Shown here piece by piece: positions 43,906 to 52,798 of a stretch of 64,000 bases of DNA (position 1 is the stretch's first letter; every line of letters starts with the position of its first letter). The stretch covers positions 60,959 to 124,958 of the forward strand of contig CALRQP020000010.1 of NCBI GenBank assembly GCA_943370355.1, read 5' to 3'. Below the pieces are notes generated by a model. The model saw only the letters and a program-made list of their open reading frames with translations. It searched no databases and was not told the DNA's origin. The translations under genes and the position numbers were made by a program. Source of the DNA: JADCGM01 sp943370355. Lineage in GTDB: Bacteria > Pseudomonadota > Alphaproteobacteria > Sphingomonadales > Sphingomonadaceae.

Positions 43906-46680
43906 ATGATGTTCGATCGAATTCGGTGGGCACTGGGAGCCGTGGCGATTGGGGCGATCTTATCGCCCTTGGCATCCAGCAGCACCGCACAGCAGATCGA
44001 CCCGCGTGTTTTGCAGCAGGTTCAGGGTCAGCTCGGGGCTGGCCAGCCGTCATCCAGCCAGAGGCTCGATGCTGCGCGGGACGATGCGAATGCGCCCGAA
44101 ATTCGGGATCCCCGGGCACCGACTGCAGAGGAATTGGAGCTTCGGCGGCAGCAATCGCGGAATCAGCTTCAGTCGCTCTATGTGCCGACACCTGTTGAGC
44201 GCGACTTTCGTATCCGCACGGGCGAACCAGACCTGCGGCTCTTTGGGTATGATCTGTTCCGCTCGACAGAGGGATCGAGCGGCACGCTGACCGGCTCCGT
44301 TGGCGATAACTATGTCCTCGGCGTCGGCGATGAGCTGGTCGTGTCCTTTCAAGGCGCGACGAACGCGAGCCAGACAGCTCTGGTTGATCGGGAAGGCCGG
44401 CTGATTGTTGGCCTGCTCCCGCCGGTTCGGGCTGCTGGGCGGTCGCTGGGGGCGGTGAGAAGTGAGCTTGCCGCAGCAACGCGACGGGCGCTGCTTGGAA
44501 CCAATGCCAGCGTATCGCTGGGTTCTGTGCGAAGCATAACTGTTTTTGTTGGCGGAGAAGTCGAACGCCCAGGCCAGTATCAACTGACCGCCTTGGGCGA
44601 TGTTTCGCTGGCGCTGGCGAAAGCGGGCGGCATTCGGCGGACTGGTTCGTTGCGGCGGGTCCGGGTTGTGCACGCAGGTGGCGGAATCGCCACCGTTGAT
44701 CTGTACGGGCTGCTGGGAATCGGGGCGCCTCCGGCCGTCCGGCTTCAGGACGGCGACCGGATCGTTGTGCCCGTTATTGGCGATACCGTTTCGGTAACTG
44801 GCAGTGTGGCCCGGCCTGCAATATACGAACTGCGGGGAGCAGCCAGCGCAACCGCTATCACAGAATATGCCGGGGGCGCGTTGCAGCCGCGCGGCTACGA
44901 ATTGACAGTCGGAAGAATCGGACCCGACGGTCGCGAAACATTTATCCGGGCGATCGGGCCCGGGCAGACGATTGTCCCTGGGGATTCCGTTCTGGTACGC
45001 GGTGGCAGTGTTGGTGGTGTTATCGGTCGAGTTTCACTCCGCGGCTTTGTGCAGAATCCCGGCGTGCGCCCGCTTGCGGCCGCACGGACGGTGCATGAAC
45101 TTCTTGGCGAACCTGAAGAGCTGCGGACCGGGACCTACATGCCGATGGCTATCCTGGTCCGCCGCGACGCGCAGACAAGCTCGAAAGTCTATGAGCCCGT
45201 CAATCTGATGTCCGCGCTTCGCGACCAACCCAGGGTCGACTTGCGAAGTGAAGATAAACTCTATGTATTCAGCCAGGCTGACATACAGTTCATGAATCGG
45301 TCGATCGTTCGACGCATTGTATTGGGTCAACCTAATTTGCTTCCACAATGCCGCGCACTACAGCGTCTGGAAATATTGGTGCAAGATATCCAGTCGCCAA
45401 TATTTGGTGTATTGACGCGCGGAAGTTTTATCGTCGATCGCGGCGGATCGAACGACTTGGGTGTTGATGCTACAACAAAAGGCGAGACCGGAAACCGCAA
45501 TGTTGGCTCTGACGTCAAAACAGGCGGTGAACTGAAGAGTGCGACCAATACTTCCGGAGCAGGCCCACTCGTCGGCGGGATCGAACGGCGCGAGTTTGAG
45601 GACCGTATGCGGCCATCGGGCGCAGACGGCCAATGTTCGGCAACACTGGAAGAGGAACCCGACCTGCTTCCCGTACTCATTGAGAATTCCGTTGGAGTCG
45701 GCGGTGCCGTTCGCCAGCCCGGAGCCTATCCGGTTGCGGGCAGTACAACGGCGGAGGCGGTCATTGCGGTCAGCGGGGGGATGGCGAGGGGCGCCCAGAA
45801 TATCGTTGTAAATCGCGCCAGATCGCCTGGTCGTCCGGCATCTTCCGATTATGATACAATAAATGTGGCCGGTCCCAATATCGCGCAGTTAGCGCTCAGC
45901 GCGGGCGACGACATCAGGGTAGATGCGGCAAACGTCGATTTCGAGCCGGGAGCGGTTTTGCTTGCTGGAGAATTTCGTCATCCTGGCCTATATGCGATCC
46001 GGAAGGGCGAAACGCTTTCCCAGTTGATCGCTCGAGCAGGCGGGCTGACCGAATTCGCTTACCCTTACGGCACAGTATACACGCGACGGAGCGTCAAAGA
46101 TCTCCAGCAGGAGGGGTACCGGCGCACCGCGCGCGAGTTGAACTCCGCGCTTCTGGCAGCCTCGGCTCGTAAGACAGGTAACGATGGCGACACGCTGACA
46201 GCGGCTGCCGCGCTTGTGGAGCGCCTTGCGTCCGTAGAGGCGCCGGGTCGAATGGTGGTGGAGGCAGACCCACGGGTGCTGAGCGTTCGGTCGGATCTCG
46301 ATACGGTTCTGGAACCGGGAGATGCGATCGTGATGCCGAAGACTCCAAATTTTGTCTTGGCCCTTGGAGACGTGGCCAATCCAGGAGCGCTCCAATTCAT
46401 TCCTGGCAAGTCGGCAAAGGAATATCTGCGCGAAGCGGGGGGCGAGCAGTCAAGCGCAGACAGCAGTCGTGCGTTCCTTGTCCTGCCAAACGGGACGGCT
46501 CAGCCTATCCGCTCGTCGCCCTGGCGCGGGGACAAGGCCGTTATTCCGCCCGGAAGCACGATCATTGTTCCCAAGGACATTGACCCGCTGAAGACACTCG
46601 ATCTCGTTCGAGACATCGCTACAATCTTTGGGCAGATTGCATCGGGTATTGCGTCGGTCGCAATTCTGGCGACCCGTTGA
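43906..46680 (+). CDS. Large SLBB-repeat polysaccharide export protein
   Basis: Predicted exported protein of 924 residues for capsule or exopolysaccharide export. The signal peptide ends at SSSTAQQ and has no lipobox cysteine, unlike Wza. A poly-export domain around 120-195 (YVLGVGDELVVSFQG) is followed by six SLBB-like units, recognised by GxVxxPGxY-type turns: GGEVERPGQY, TGSVARPAIY, RGFVQNPGVR, GGAVRQPGAY, AGEFRHPGLY and LGDVANPGAL. A C-terminal hydrophobic helix (LVRDIATIFGQIASGIASVAILA) may span the membrane. Usual Wza proteins are about 380 residues. GC is lower and codon use looser than in neighbouring genes. GTG at 43897 and ATG at 43909 are alternative starts. Confidence 0.85.
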   Translation: MMFDRIRWALGAVAIGAILSPLASSSTAQQIDPRVLQQVQGQLGAGQPSSSQRLDAARDDANAPEIRDPRAPTAEELELRRQQSRNQLQSLYVPTPVERDFRIRTGEPDLRLFGYDLFRSTEGSSGTLTGSVGDNYVLGVGDELVVSFQGATNASQTALVDREGRLIVGLLPPVRAAGRSLGAVRSELAAATRRALLGTNASVSLGSVRSITVFVGGEVERPGQYQLTALGDVSLALAKAGGIRRTGSLRRVRVVHAGGGIATVDLYGLLGIGAPPAVRLQDGDRIVVPVIGDTVSVTGSVARPAIYELRGAASATAITEYAGGALQPRGYELTVGRIGPDGRETFIRAIGPGQTIVPGDSVLVRGGSVGGVIGRVSLRGFVQNPGVRPLAAARTVHELLGEPEELRTGTYMPMAILVRRDAQTSSKVYEPVNLMSALRDQPRVDLRSEDKLYVFSQADIQFMNRSIVRRIVLGQPNLLPQCRALQRLEILVQDIQSPIFGVLTRGSFIVDRGGSNDLGVDATTKGETGNRNVGSDVKTGGELKSATNTSGAGPLVGGIERREFEDRMRPSGADGQCSATLEEEPDLLPVLIENSVGVGGAVRQPGAYPVAGSTTAEAVIAVSGGMARGAQNIVVNRARSPGRPASSDYDTINVAGPNIAQLALSAGDDIRVDAANVDFEPGAVLLAGEFRHPGLYAIRKGETLSQLIARAGGLTEFAYPYGTVYTRRSVKDLQQEGYRRTARELNSALLAASARKTGNDGDTLTAAAALVERLASVEAPGRMVVEADPRVLSVRSDLDTVLEPGDAIVMPKTPNFVLALGDVANPGALQFIPGKSAKEYLREAGGEQSSADSSRAFLVLPNGTAQPIRSSPWRGDKAVIPPGSTIIVPKDIDPLKTLDLVRDIATIFGQIASGIASVAILATR

Positions 46681-46708
46681 TTTTTGCCAATCCGAAAGCT
46701 CGAAGTTC

Positions 46709-47977
46709 ATGTCTCCTCCCCGTGTCGTCGTAGTTGGTCTCGGATATGTAGGATTGCCGCTTGCTGTTGCCTTGGCTCCCCATTTTGACACAATCGGCAT
46801 CGACATCGACCAAGGGCGCGTCGATGAGTTGCGGCGCGGGGAAGATCGGACCCGTGAGATCGACCGAAGTCGCCTGGAGGCTAGTAGCCTAACCTATACG
46901 TGTGACATTGCTGACTGCTCGGGCGCTGACATTTACATCGTGACCGTGCCGACCCCCGTTGACGCCGCAAACAAGCCGGATCTTGGTCCGGTAATGGGCG
47001 CGACATTGGCTGTGGCCAAGATATTGCGGAAGGCCCAAGGCGCGATTGTCGTGTATGAAAGTACTGTCTACCCAGGCGTCACCGAAGAAATTTGCGGCCC
47101 TGAAATCGAACGAATATCTGGCCTGAAGCGTGGCACGGACTTTTACCTTGGCTACAGTCCCGAGCGGATCAATCCGGGCGACCGCGAGCATACTGTCGAC
47201 CGGATCATGAAGGTTGTCGCTGGCGAAAATGCTGAGATTACGGAAGCGCTCGCCAATCTCTACGGCAAGGTAACGACCGGCGGCGTATTTCGAGCTGCGT
47301 CCATCCGGGCGGCCGAGGCGGCCAAGGTTATCGAAAATGCGCAACGCGATATCAACATCGCCTTCATGAACGAAATCGCGCAGATCTTCGGTAAAATGGA
47401 CCTGTCAATTTACGACGTGCTCGACGCGGCAAACACCAAGTGGAATTTCCTGCGTTTCCAGCCCGGACTCGTGGGCGGACACTGCATCGGCGTTGATCCC
47501 TACTATCTCAGCTACAAGGCGCAACAGCTGGGCCATCAGCCGCGCGTAATTCTTGCTGGGCGAGAGATCAACGACGCAATGGCAATTCATGTTGCCGATG
47601 CCGTCCATGAACGGGTTGTTCCTGCGGGCAAAGTTCTGGTCCTGGGACTGACGTTCAAAGAAGACGTACCCGATCTCCGTAATTCCAAGATTGTCGATGT
47701 CGTCCGGCGTCTGGAATCTCTGGGTCACGACGTCACCATCCATGAACCGCTCGCTGATCATGCCGAGGCGCTCCATGAATATGGGCTACGGCTGGATGAC
47801 AGCGCCATGACACGGACCTATGATGCCGTGCTGGCCGCAGTATCACATGAAAGCTACCGTGGTTTTGGTTCGTCCGAAATCACAGCCTTGCTCAACCCTG
47901 GCGGACTTGTCGCCGATCTCAAGGGGATGTGGCGGACGGTTGAGTTTCCCGAGGGCGTGCGGCGCTGGCAACTTTAG
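46709..47977 (+). CDS. UDP-N-acetylhexosamine 6-dehydrogenase (TviB/WbpA-like nucleotide sugar dehydrogenase)
   Basis: The 422-residue NAD-dependent enzyme oxidises C6 of a UDP-sugar to the uronic acid. The N-terminal VVVGLGYVGLPLAVALAPHF binds NAD, and the catalytic C259 lies in GGHCIGVDPYYLSYKAQ. Further family segments are YESTVYPGVTEEICGP, GYSPERINPGD and LGLTFKEDVPDLRNSK. The pattern is closest to TviB (UDP-GlcNAc or UDP-GalNAc), less to UDP-glucose dehydrogenase. The ATG at 46709 is 28 bases after the SLBB gene stop. Its product could feed an acidic aminosugar polymer exported by that protein. The last 59 bases overlap the ydcF-like gene on the other strand. Confidence 0.88.
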   Translation: MSPPRVVVVGLGYVGLPLAVALAPHFDTIGIDIDQGRVDELRRGEDRTREIDRSRLEASSLTYTCDIADCSGADIYIVTVPTPVDAANKPDLGPVMGATLAVAKILRKAQGAIVVYESTVYPGVTEEICGPEIERISGLKRGTDFYLGYSPERINPGDREHTVDRIMKVVAGENAEITEALANLYGKVTTGGVFRAASIRAAEAAKVIENAQRDINIAFMNEIAQIFGKMDLSIYDVLDAANTKWNFLRFQPGLVGGHCIGVDPYYLSYKAQQLGHQPRVILAGREINDAMAIHVADAVHERVVPAGKVLVLGLTFKEDVPDLRNSKIVDVVRRLESLGHDVTIHEPLADHAEALHEYGLRLDDSAMTRTYDAVLAAVSHESYRGFGSSEITALLNPGGLVADLKGMWRTVEFPEGVRRWQL

Positions 47978-48746
47978 CTGCCGGCCAAAGTTCACTCGTG
48001 CGCCCCTGCAGACGGTAGACCAGCAGCCCGGCATATTCGTGCAGGGCAAGGTCGACACGTTCAAAGTTCGAAATGATGTCGCCTCGCCACGCGCTCTTCC
48101 ACTCGCTTGGAGGCGGGGTTTGGTAATCGACGGGGAAGGGGATCGGCTCGATTCCTGCTGCGCGAAAACAGGCGATAGACCTGGGCATGTGAAACGCCGA
48201 GGTGACCAGCAGGACCGGCGCGCGCGTGGTTCGCCCGACACCGAGCGCATTTGTGCAAGTATCTACCGTCCCAGCGATTTTGACGATTTGCGTAGACGGT
48301 ACGCCAACTGCGCTCCACATTCGCGCTGTCAGGTCGACGTCGCGATCGGGATAGCCGGATTCGGAAACGCCGCCGACGATTGCCAGTGGCGCGTTCGGTA
48401 TCGAGGTCGCCAGGGCAGCGCCAGCTAGGACTCGATTCGCGTGACTATTAAACTCGGGACGGCCCGCATGCCGCGACGCTCCGAAGCTTTCGGCGCCGCC
48501 CAGGACAGCGATCATCGCCGATTTTGGGACAGCCAGACGGCCGAGTTGCGGAAATCGCTGCTCGAGCGGGATGATCAGCCAAAATCCCAATGGCAACAGC
48601 CCGCCGACGGCGAACCAGCTGATAGATGCGATCAGCAGCTTTCTCGACAGACGCGGGCGGCGATGCGCAGTCAGCAGCGCCAGCAGGGCCAGCCAGAAAA
48701 TCCAGCTGATCGGGCCGAACAGGTTCCAGATCGCGTAATTGCTCAC
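47919..48746 (-). CDS. YdcF/ElyC/SanA family (DUF218) membrane protein
   Basis: A 275-residue protein with two N-terminal helices (IWNLFGPISWIFWLALLALLT and ASISWFAVGGLLPLGFWLI). A DUF218 domain follows: IAVLGGAESFGASR, APLAIVGGVSESGYPDRD, and VLLVTSAFHMPRSIACFRAAGI. This is the ElyC/YdcF pattern, linked to envelope polysaccharide carrier-lipid metabolism in E. coli. The start is GTG at 48746, sharing GTGA with the stop of the epimerase gene, so the two are coupled. The C-terminal tail is antisense to the end of the dehydrogenase gene. Confidence 0.85.
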   Translation of the reverse strand: MSNYAIWNLFGPISWIFWLALLALLTAHRRPRLSRKLLIASISWFAVGGLLPLGFWLIIPLEQRFPQLGRLAVPKSAMIAVLGGAESFGASRHAGRPEFNSHANRVLAGAALATSIPNAPLAIVGGVSESGYPDRDVDLTARMWSAVGVPSTQIVKIAGTVDTCTNALGVGRTTRAPVLLVTSAFHMPRSIACFRAAGIEPIPFPVDYQTPPPSEWKSAWRGDIISNFERVDLALHEYAGLLVYRLQGRTSELWPAAKVASAARPRETQPSATSP

Positions 48747-49744
48747 GCGCGGTGGAAGCTTCGATACCAGTCAACAAACAGCGGCACCCCGACGTCGATC
48801 GGCGTTGTCGGTGCGAAGCCCAGATCGCGTTGGATCGCCGAAATGTCGGCGAAGGAGTCCTTCACGTCGCCGTCCTGCATCGGCAGGAATTCCTTGATCG
48901 CGGTTTTGCCGAGCGCGGCCTCGATGAGACCGATCATCCGCATCAGCTCCTCGCTGCGATTGTTCCCAATATTGTAGAGGCGATGCGGGCCGGCCGAGCC
49001 GCCGGCCTTCTCGCTGCCGTCGTCGGGGGGCGGATTGTCGAGCGCCGCGACGACGCCTGTGACGATATCGTCGATGTAGGTGAAATCGCGCCGCATCTCG
49101 CCGCCGTTGAACACCCGGATCGGTTCGCCCTTCAGGATGGCTGCGGTGAACAGCCACATCGCCATGTCGGGACGCCCCCACGGGCCATAGGCGGTGAAGA
49201 AGCGCAACCCGGTCATCGGCAGCCGGTAGAGATGGGCATAGGTTTCCGACATCAGCTCGTCGGACTTCTTGGTCGCAGCGTAGAGCGAAATCGGATGATC
49301 GACGCGGTCCTCGACCGCAAAGGGCAGCTTGTCATTCGACCCATAGACCGACGAGGAGGAGGCATAGACCAGGTGGCGGCACGCCTCGCTGCGCCGCGCG
49401 AATTCCATGACGTTCAAATGGCCGACAAGGTTCGACTGCACATAGGCATGCGGATTTTCGATCGAGTAGCGCACGCCCGCCTGTGCACCAAGATGCACGA
49501 TGCGATCGATCTTTTTGGCCGCCAGTGCGGTGGTCAGGACCGGGTAGTCAGCGAAGTCTGCGCGGACAAATTGGAAGGCTGTTCCGTGGGCCGATGCTAG
49601 TTTCTCGACGCGCGCGGTCTTCAGCGCGACGCTGTAATAGTCGTTCAGATTGTCGAGGCCGATGACCTCTTCGCCGCGCGCGAGCAGCCGATCGGCAACA
49701 TGGAAGCCGATGAACCCTGCCGCGCCGGTGACCAATACTGCCAT
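48743..49744 (-). CDS. NAD-dependent epimerase, UDP-glucuronate 4-epimerase type
   Basis: Extended short-chain dehydrogenase of 333 residues. The NAD motif GAAGFIGFH is at the N-terminus, and YASSSSVYGSNDKLPF and the active-site YAATKK follow. The sequence has the features of bacterial UDP-glucuronate epimerases (FFTAYGPWGRPDMAMWLFT, RDFTYIDDIV, PMQDGDVKDSFADI), known as LpsL or Cap1J-type. It should supply UDP-galacturonate or a similar residue for envelope sugars. The ATG at 49744 precedes the tRNA-Gln gene on the other strand by about 113 bases. Its GC is normal for the genome, unlike the SLBB gene. Confidence 0.88.
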   Translation of the reverse strand: MAVLVTGAAGFIGFHVADRLLARGEEVIGLDNLNDYYSVALKTARVEKLASAHGTAFQFVRADFADYPVLTTALAAKKIDRIVHLGAQAGVRYSIENPHAYVQSNLVGHLNVMEFARRSEACRHLVYASSSSVYGSNDKLPFAVEDRVDHPISLYAATKKSDELMSETYAHLYRLPMTGLRFFTAYGPWGRPDMAMWLFTAAILKGEPIRVFNGGEMRRDFTYIDDIVTGVVAALDNPPPDDGSEKAGGSAGPHRLYNIGNNRSEELMRMIGLIEAALGKTAIKEFLPMQDGDVKDSFADISAIQRDLGFAPTTPIDVGVPLFVDWYRSFHRA

Positions 49745-49857
49745 TGTTTACGCCCTTTGCTCCGCGCTTGCGGGTTAGCGGGGTCGTCACATGCGTGCAA
49801 CAGCGCCGATAGCGGGGTTTCCAAGCCGCAATGGCTGCGCTAATCCCCGCCGCTCGT

Positions 49858-49932
49858 TGGGGCGTCGCCAAGTGGTAAGGCAGCGGCTTTTGATGCCGCC
49901 ATTCGCAGGTTCGAATCCTGCCGCCCCAGCCA
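49858..49932 (+). tRNA. tRNA-Gln, anticodon TTG
   Basis: A 75-base cloverleaf: acceptor stem TGGGGCG pairs with CGCCCCA. The anticodon stem GCGGC/GCCGC encloses the loop TTTTGAT with anticodon TTG. The T arm contains GGTTCGAATCC. The CCA end is encoded (49930-49932), with a G discriminator. Gln-tRNA in this organism would be made by amidation through GatCAB, which is encoded at 25776-29010. No integrase or repeated attachment site is seen next to it. Confidence 0.97.
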
Positions 49933-50004
49933 GCCCCCTCGGATTGACCTTCCCGCCGCGCGGATCGCCGTTATAAGTGTTGCTGTGCCGGGGAGGGCAA
50001 TGAA

Positions 50005-51633
50005 TTGAACGAGACGACCGCCGGGGCAGCCGCCTCGACAGAGAAGCAGCGCGATGTGCTGGTCATCGCAGCCTCGTCGCTGGGGACCGTATTCGAATGG
50101 TACGACTTCTTCGTGTACGGCACGCTCGCGGCGCTGCTGGGAAATATGTTCTTCCCTTCCGACAATGAGGCCGCCGCGCTTTTGAAATCGCTGGCGGCGT
50201 TCGGCGTGGGATTTGGCGTGCGGCCGCTCGGCGCGGTGATCTTCGGGCATCTCGGCGATCTGATCGGGCGCAAATATACCTTTCTCGCGACGATCACGCT
50301 GATGGGCGTTGCAACGGCGGCGGTCGGGCTGCTGCCGACCTATGCAACGGCGGGCGTCTGGGCACCCGTTTTGCTGCTTCTGATGCGCGTTCTGCAGGGC
50401 CTGGCACTTGGTGGCGAATATGGCGGAGCGGCAATTTATGTCGCCGAGCATGCGCCGCCGGGCAAGCGCGGCTTCTTCACGAGCTTTATCCAGGTTTCTG
50501 TCGTCGGCGGATTTTTGCTGTCCTTGGCGGTTGTACTCGGCACGACGGCGCTGCTCGGCAAAGAGTCATTCAATGCCTGGGGTTGGCGAATTCCGTTCCT
50601 TGTCTCGCTGCTGTTGCTCGCGTTGTCGCTATATATCCGCATGAAGCTCAGCGAGAGCCCGGTGTTCCAGGCGATGAAGGCCGCCGGGACGACCTCCAAA
50701 AACCCGCTCCGGGACAGTTTCGCCGAGCCCGGCAATATCAAGCGCATCTTCGTCGCAATGTTCGGCGTCGCAGCGGGCCTGACGGTGATTTGGTACACCG
50801 CGCAGTTCCAGACACTCTACTTCCTGCAGCAGACCACGCGGATCGACCCAACCACGGCACAGGAGCTCATCGGCCTGTCGATCGTCGTGGCGGCACCGTC
50901 TTTCGTGTTCTTCGGCTGGTTGTCGGACAAGATCGGCCGCAAACCGCCGACGATCGCCGGCTATTTGTTGACGCTATTGCTGCTGTTTCCGCTGTTTCAC
51001 ATGATCGCCGATGCGGGCAATCCGGCGCTCTCGGTCGCGATGGAACGTGCGCCGGTTACGATCGCCAATGCCGACTGCGGCTATAACCCGTTCGCCGACA
51101 AGGGGCAGTCGACCGAATGCGGCAAGGTGCTCGACTATTTCGCCAAGCAGGGCGTCGGCTACGCCAAACTTGCGGGGGAGGGCCCCGTCGCGGTGACCAT
51201 CGGTTCGACGCGGATCGAGGGACTCCAACCCGTGGCGTTCGCGTCAGCCCTGAAGGCGGCCGGCTATCCCGGTTCAGTCGATCCGGTGAAAGGTGTGTGG
51301 ACTGTCGGCCCGGATGACAGTGGCCGGGCGCCGCTGCGTATTGTGCTCGCGGTGATCATACTCGGCATCCTGTCAGGCATGACCTATGGGCCGGTCGCCT
51401 CGATCATGGTCGAGCTTTTCCCGGCACGGATCCGCTACACCTCGATGTCGATCCCTTACCATATCGGCACTGGCTATTTCGGCGGGTTCCTGCCGTTCGT
51501 CTCGCAATACATCGTGGTCAAGACCGGCAATGTGTTCGGCGGGCTCTGGTATACGATGGCGGTGGTTACGGTTGCGCTGCTCGTGACGGTGTTCCTGCTG
51601 CCCGAGACCCGGGGTCGCGACGTTACGGAATAG
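50005..51633 (+). CDS. MFS transporter, metabolite:H+ symporter (MHS) family
   Basis: A 542-residue inner-membrane transporter of the ProP/ShiA/KgtP type. The family start ASSLGTVFEWYDFFVYGTLAAL is clear, then FGHLGDLIGRKYTF (MFS loop 2-3 motif), RVLQGLALGGEYGGAAIYVAEHAP, and LSDKIGRKPP in the second half. A soluble insert of about 90 residues with two cysteines (NADCGYNPFADKGQSTEC) sits in the C-terminal half and is uncommon for the family. The start is TTG at 50005 after GGGAGGG; an ATG at 50000 stops at once. Downstream is a CoA transferase, so the substrate may be an organic acid. Confidence 0.88.
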   Translation: MNETTAGAAASTEKQRDVLVIAASSLGTVFEWYDFFVYGTLAALLGNMFFPSDNEAAALLKSLAAFGVGFGVRPLGAVIFGHLGDLIGRKYTFLATITLMGVATAAVGLLPTYATAGVWAPVLLLLMRVLQGLALGGEYGGAAIYVAEHAPPGKRGFFTSFIQVSVVGGFLLSLAVVLGTTALLGKESFNAWGWRIPFLVSLLLLALSLYIRMKLSESPVFQAMKAAGTTSKNPLRDSFAEPGNIKRIFVAMFGVAAGLTVIWYTAQFQTLYFLQQTTRIDPTTAQELIGLSIVVAAPSFVFFGWLSDKIGRKPPTIAGYLLTLLLLFPLFHMIADAGNPALSVAMERAPVTIANADCGYNPFADKGQSTECGKVLDYFAKQGVGYAKLAGEGPVAVTIGSTRIEGLQPVAFASALKAAGYPGSVDPVKGVWTVGPDDSGRAPLRIVLAVIILGILSGMTYGPVASIMVELFPARIRYTSMSIPYHIGTGYFGGFLPFVSQYIVVKTGNVFGGLWYTMAVVTVALLVTVFLLPETRGRDVTE

Positions 51634-51642
51634 GGATTTGAC

Positions 51643-52791
51643 ATGGCAGGACCGCTGGCTGGCATTCGCATCGTCGATCTGAGCCAGGTGGTCTCAGGGC
51701 CGCTCGCGACAGGATGGCTCACGGATCAGGGTGCCGACGTCATCAAGATCGAGACACCTGCGGGCGACCCGGTGCGCTGGATGGGGCCGGGAAAGGGCGA
51801 CCTGTCGGCGACCTATGTCGCGATCAATCGCGGCAAGCGGGCCATGCAGCTCGATCTCAAATCGGCGGACGCGAAGACGGTCCTCGCCGCGCTGATTCGG
51901 CGTGCCGACGTGCTCGTGCAGAATTTCAGGCCCGGCGTGCTCGAGAAACTGGGGTTCGGCTGGGACGCGGCCCGCGCCCTCAATCCGCGGCTGATCTATT
52001 GCTCGATCTCGGGCTATGGGCCTGATGGCCCTCTGGCGGGCCTCCGGGCCTATGATCCGATGATTCAGGCCTGTTCCGGCATTGCCGCGTCGCAGCTCGG
52101 CAAAGATGGCGAGCCGCAGCTTATCCAGACATTGGTCTGCGACAAGATCACGGGGCTGATGGCCGCGCAGGCGATCACCGCTGCGCTGTTCGCGCGCGAG
52201 CGGTCCGGAGAAGGCCAGCAGATCGAACTGTCGATGCTCGATGCGGCCGTCGCGTTCAATTGGCCGGAAGGGATGTTCAACCACAGCTTCATCGACGAGC
52301 CGCCGCCGCCGTCGGCACCCTATGGCCGCTACAACCGGCTCTGGAAGACGCGCGATGGTGCGGTGGCGATGGCGAGCTTCCAGGACCATGAACTTGCGCC
52401 GCTATGCCGCGCGCTCGGACGGCCTGATCTCGCCGAGGACCCGCGTTTTTCAACGGGACGCGAGCGGGCGCGCAATATCGCGGCTTGGGGGCCGGCGCTA
52501 GCGGCGGCATTTGCAGCCGTCAGTTCGGACGAATTCATGGCGGGCTGCCTCGAGCATGGTGCAGGCGGCGCGAAGGTGCTGTCCTATGACGAGCTGCTCA
52601 CCGACCCGCAGATCGCGCACAATGACACGATCGCTGTCGTTGATCAGGGCGACGCCGGCCGGGTGCGGGTGGCGCGGCATCCGGTGCGCTTTGGCGCGAC
52701 CCCGGTCGATCCGCCGCGTCCGGCGGGCCGGCGCGGCGCGCATAATGATGAGGTGAGGGCCGAGTTATCCGCTGCGAGCGTGATGCCCTGA
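51643..52791 (+). CDS. CaiB/BaiF class III CoA transferase
   Basis: A 382-residue family III acyl-CoA transferase. The N-terminal GIRIVDLSQVVSGPLATGWL and DVIKIETPAGDPVR are typical. VQNFRPGVLEKLGFGWD, SISGYGPDGPL, and the catalytic aspartate in RAYDPMIQACSG near residue 138 follow. It starts nine bases after the transporter gene, suggesting import of a carboxylate and its activation to a CoA thioester. The acid cannot be named from sequence. Confidence 0.9.
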   Translation: MAGPLAGIRIVDLSQVVSGPLATGWLTDQGADVIKIETPAGDPVRWMGPGKGDLSATYVAINRGKRAMQLDLKSADAKTVLAALIRRADVLVQNFRPGVLEKLGFGWDAARALNPRLIYCSISGYGPDGPLAGLRAYDPMIQACSGIAASQLGKDGEPQLIQTLVCDKITGLMAAQAITAALFARERSGEGQQIELSMLDAAVAFNWPEGMFNHSFIDEPPPPSAPYGRYNRLWKTRDGAVAMASFQDHELAPLCRALGRPDLAEDPRFSTGRERARNIAAWGPALAAAFAAVSSDEFMAGCLEHGAGGAKVLSYDELLTDPQIAHNDTIAVVDQGDAGRVRVARHPVRFGATPVDPPRPAGRRGAHNDEVRAELSAASVMP

Positions 52792-52798
52792 CGTGGGC

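Noticed and set aside
49858..49932. tRNA-Gln as an integration site for a mobile element
   Set aside because: No integrase gene, no repeat of the tRNA 3' end, and neighbours are ordinary chromosomal genes.
49944..49977. Sigma-70 promoter for the MHS transporter (TTGACC ... TATAAG)
   Set aside because: Spacing between the two hexamers is 22 bases, too long for a normal promoter.
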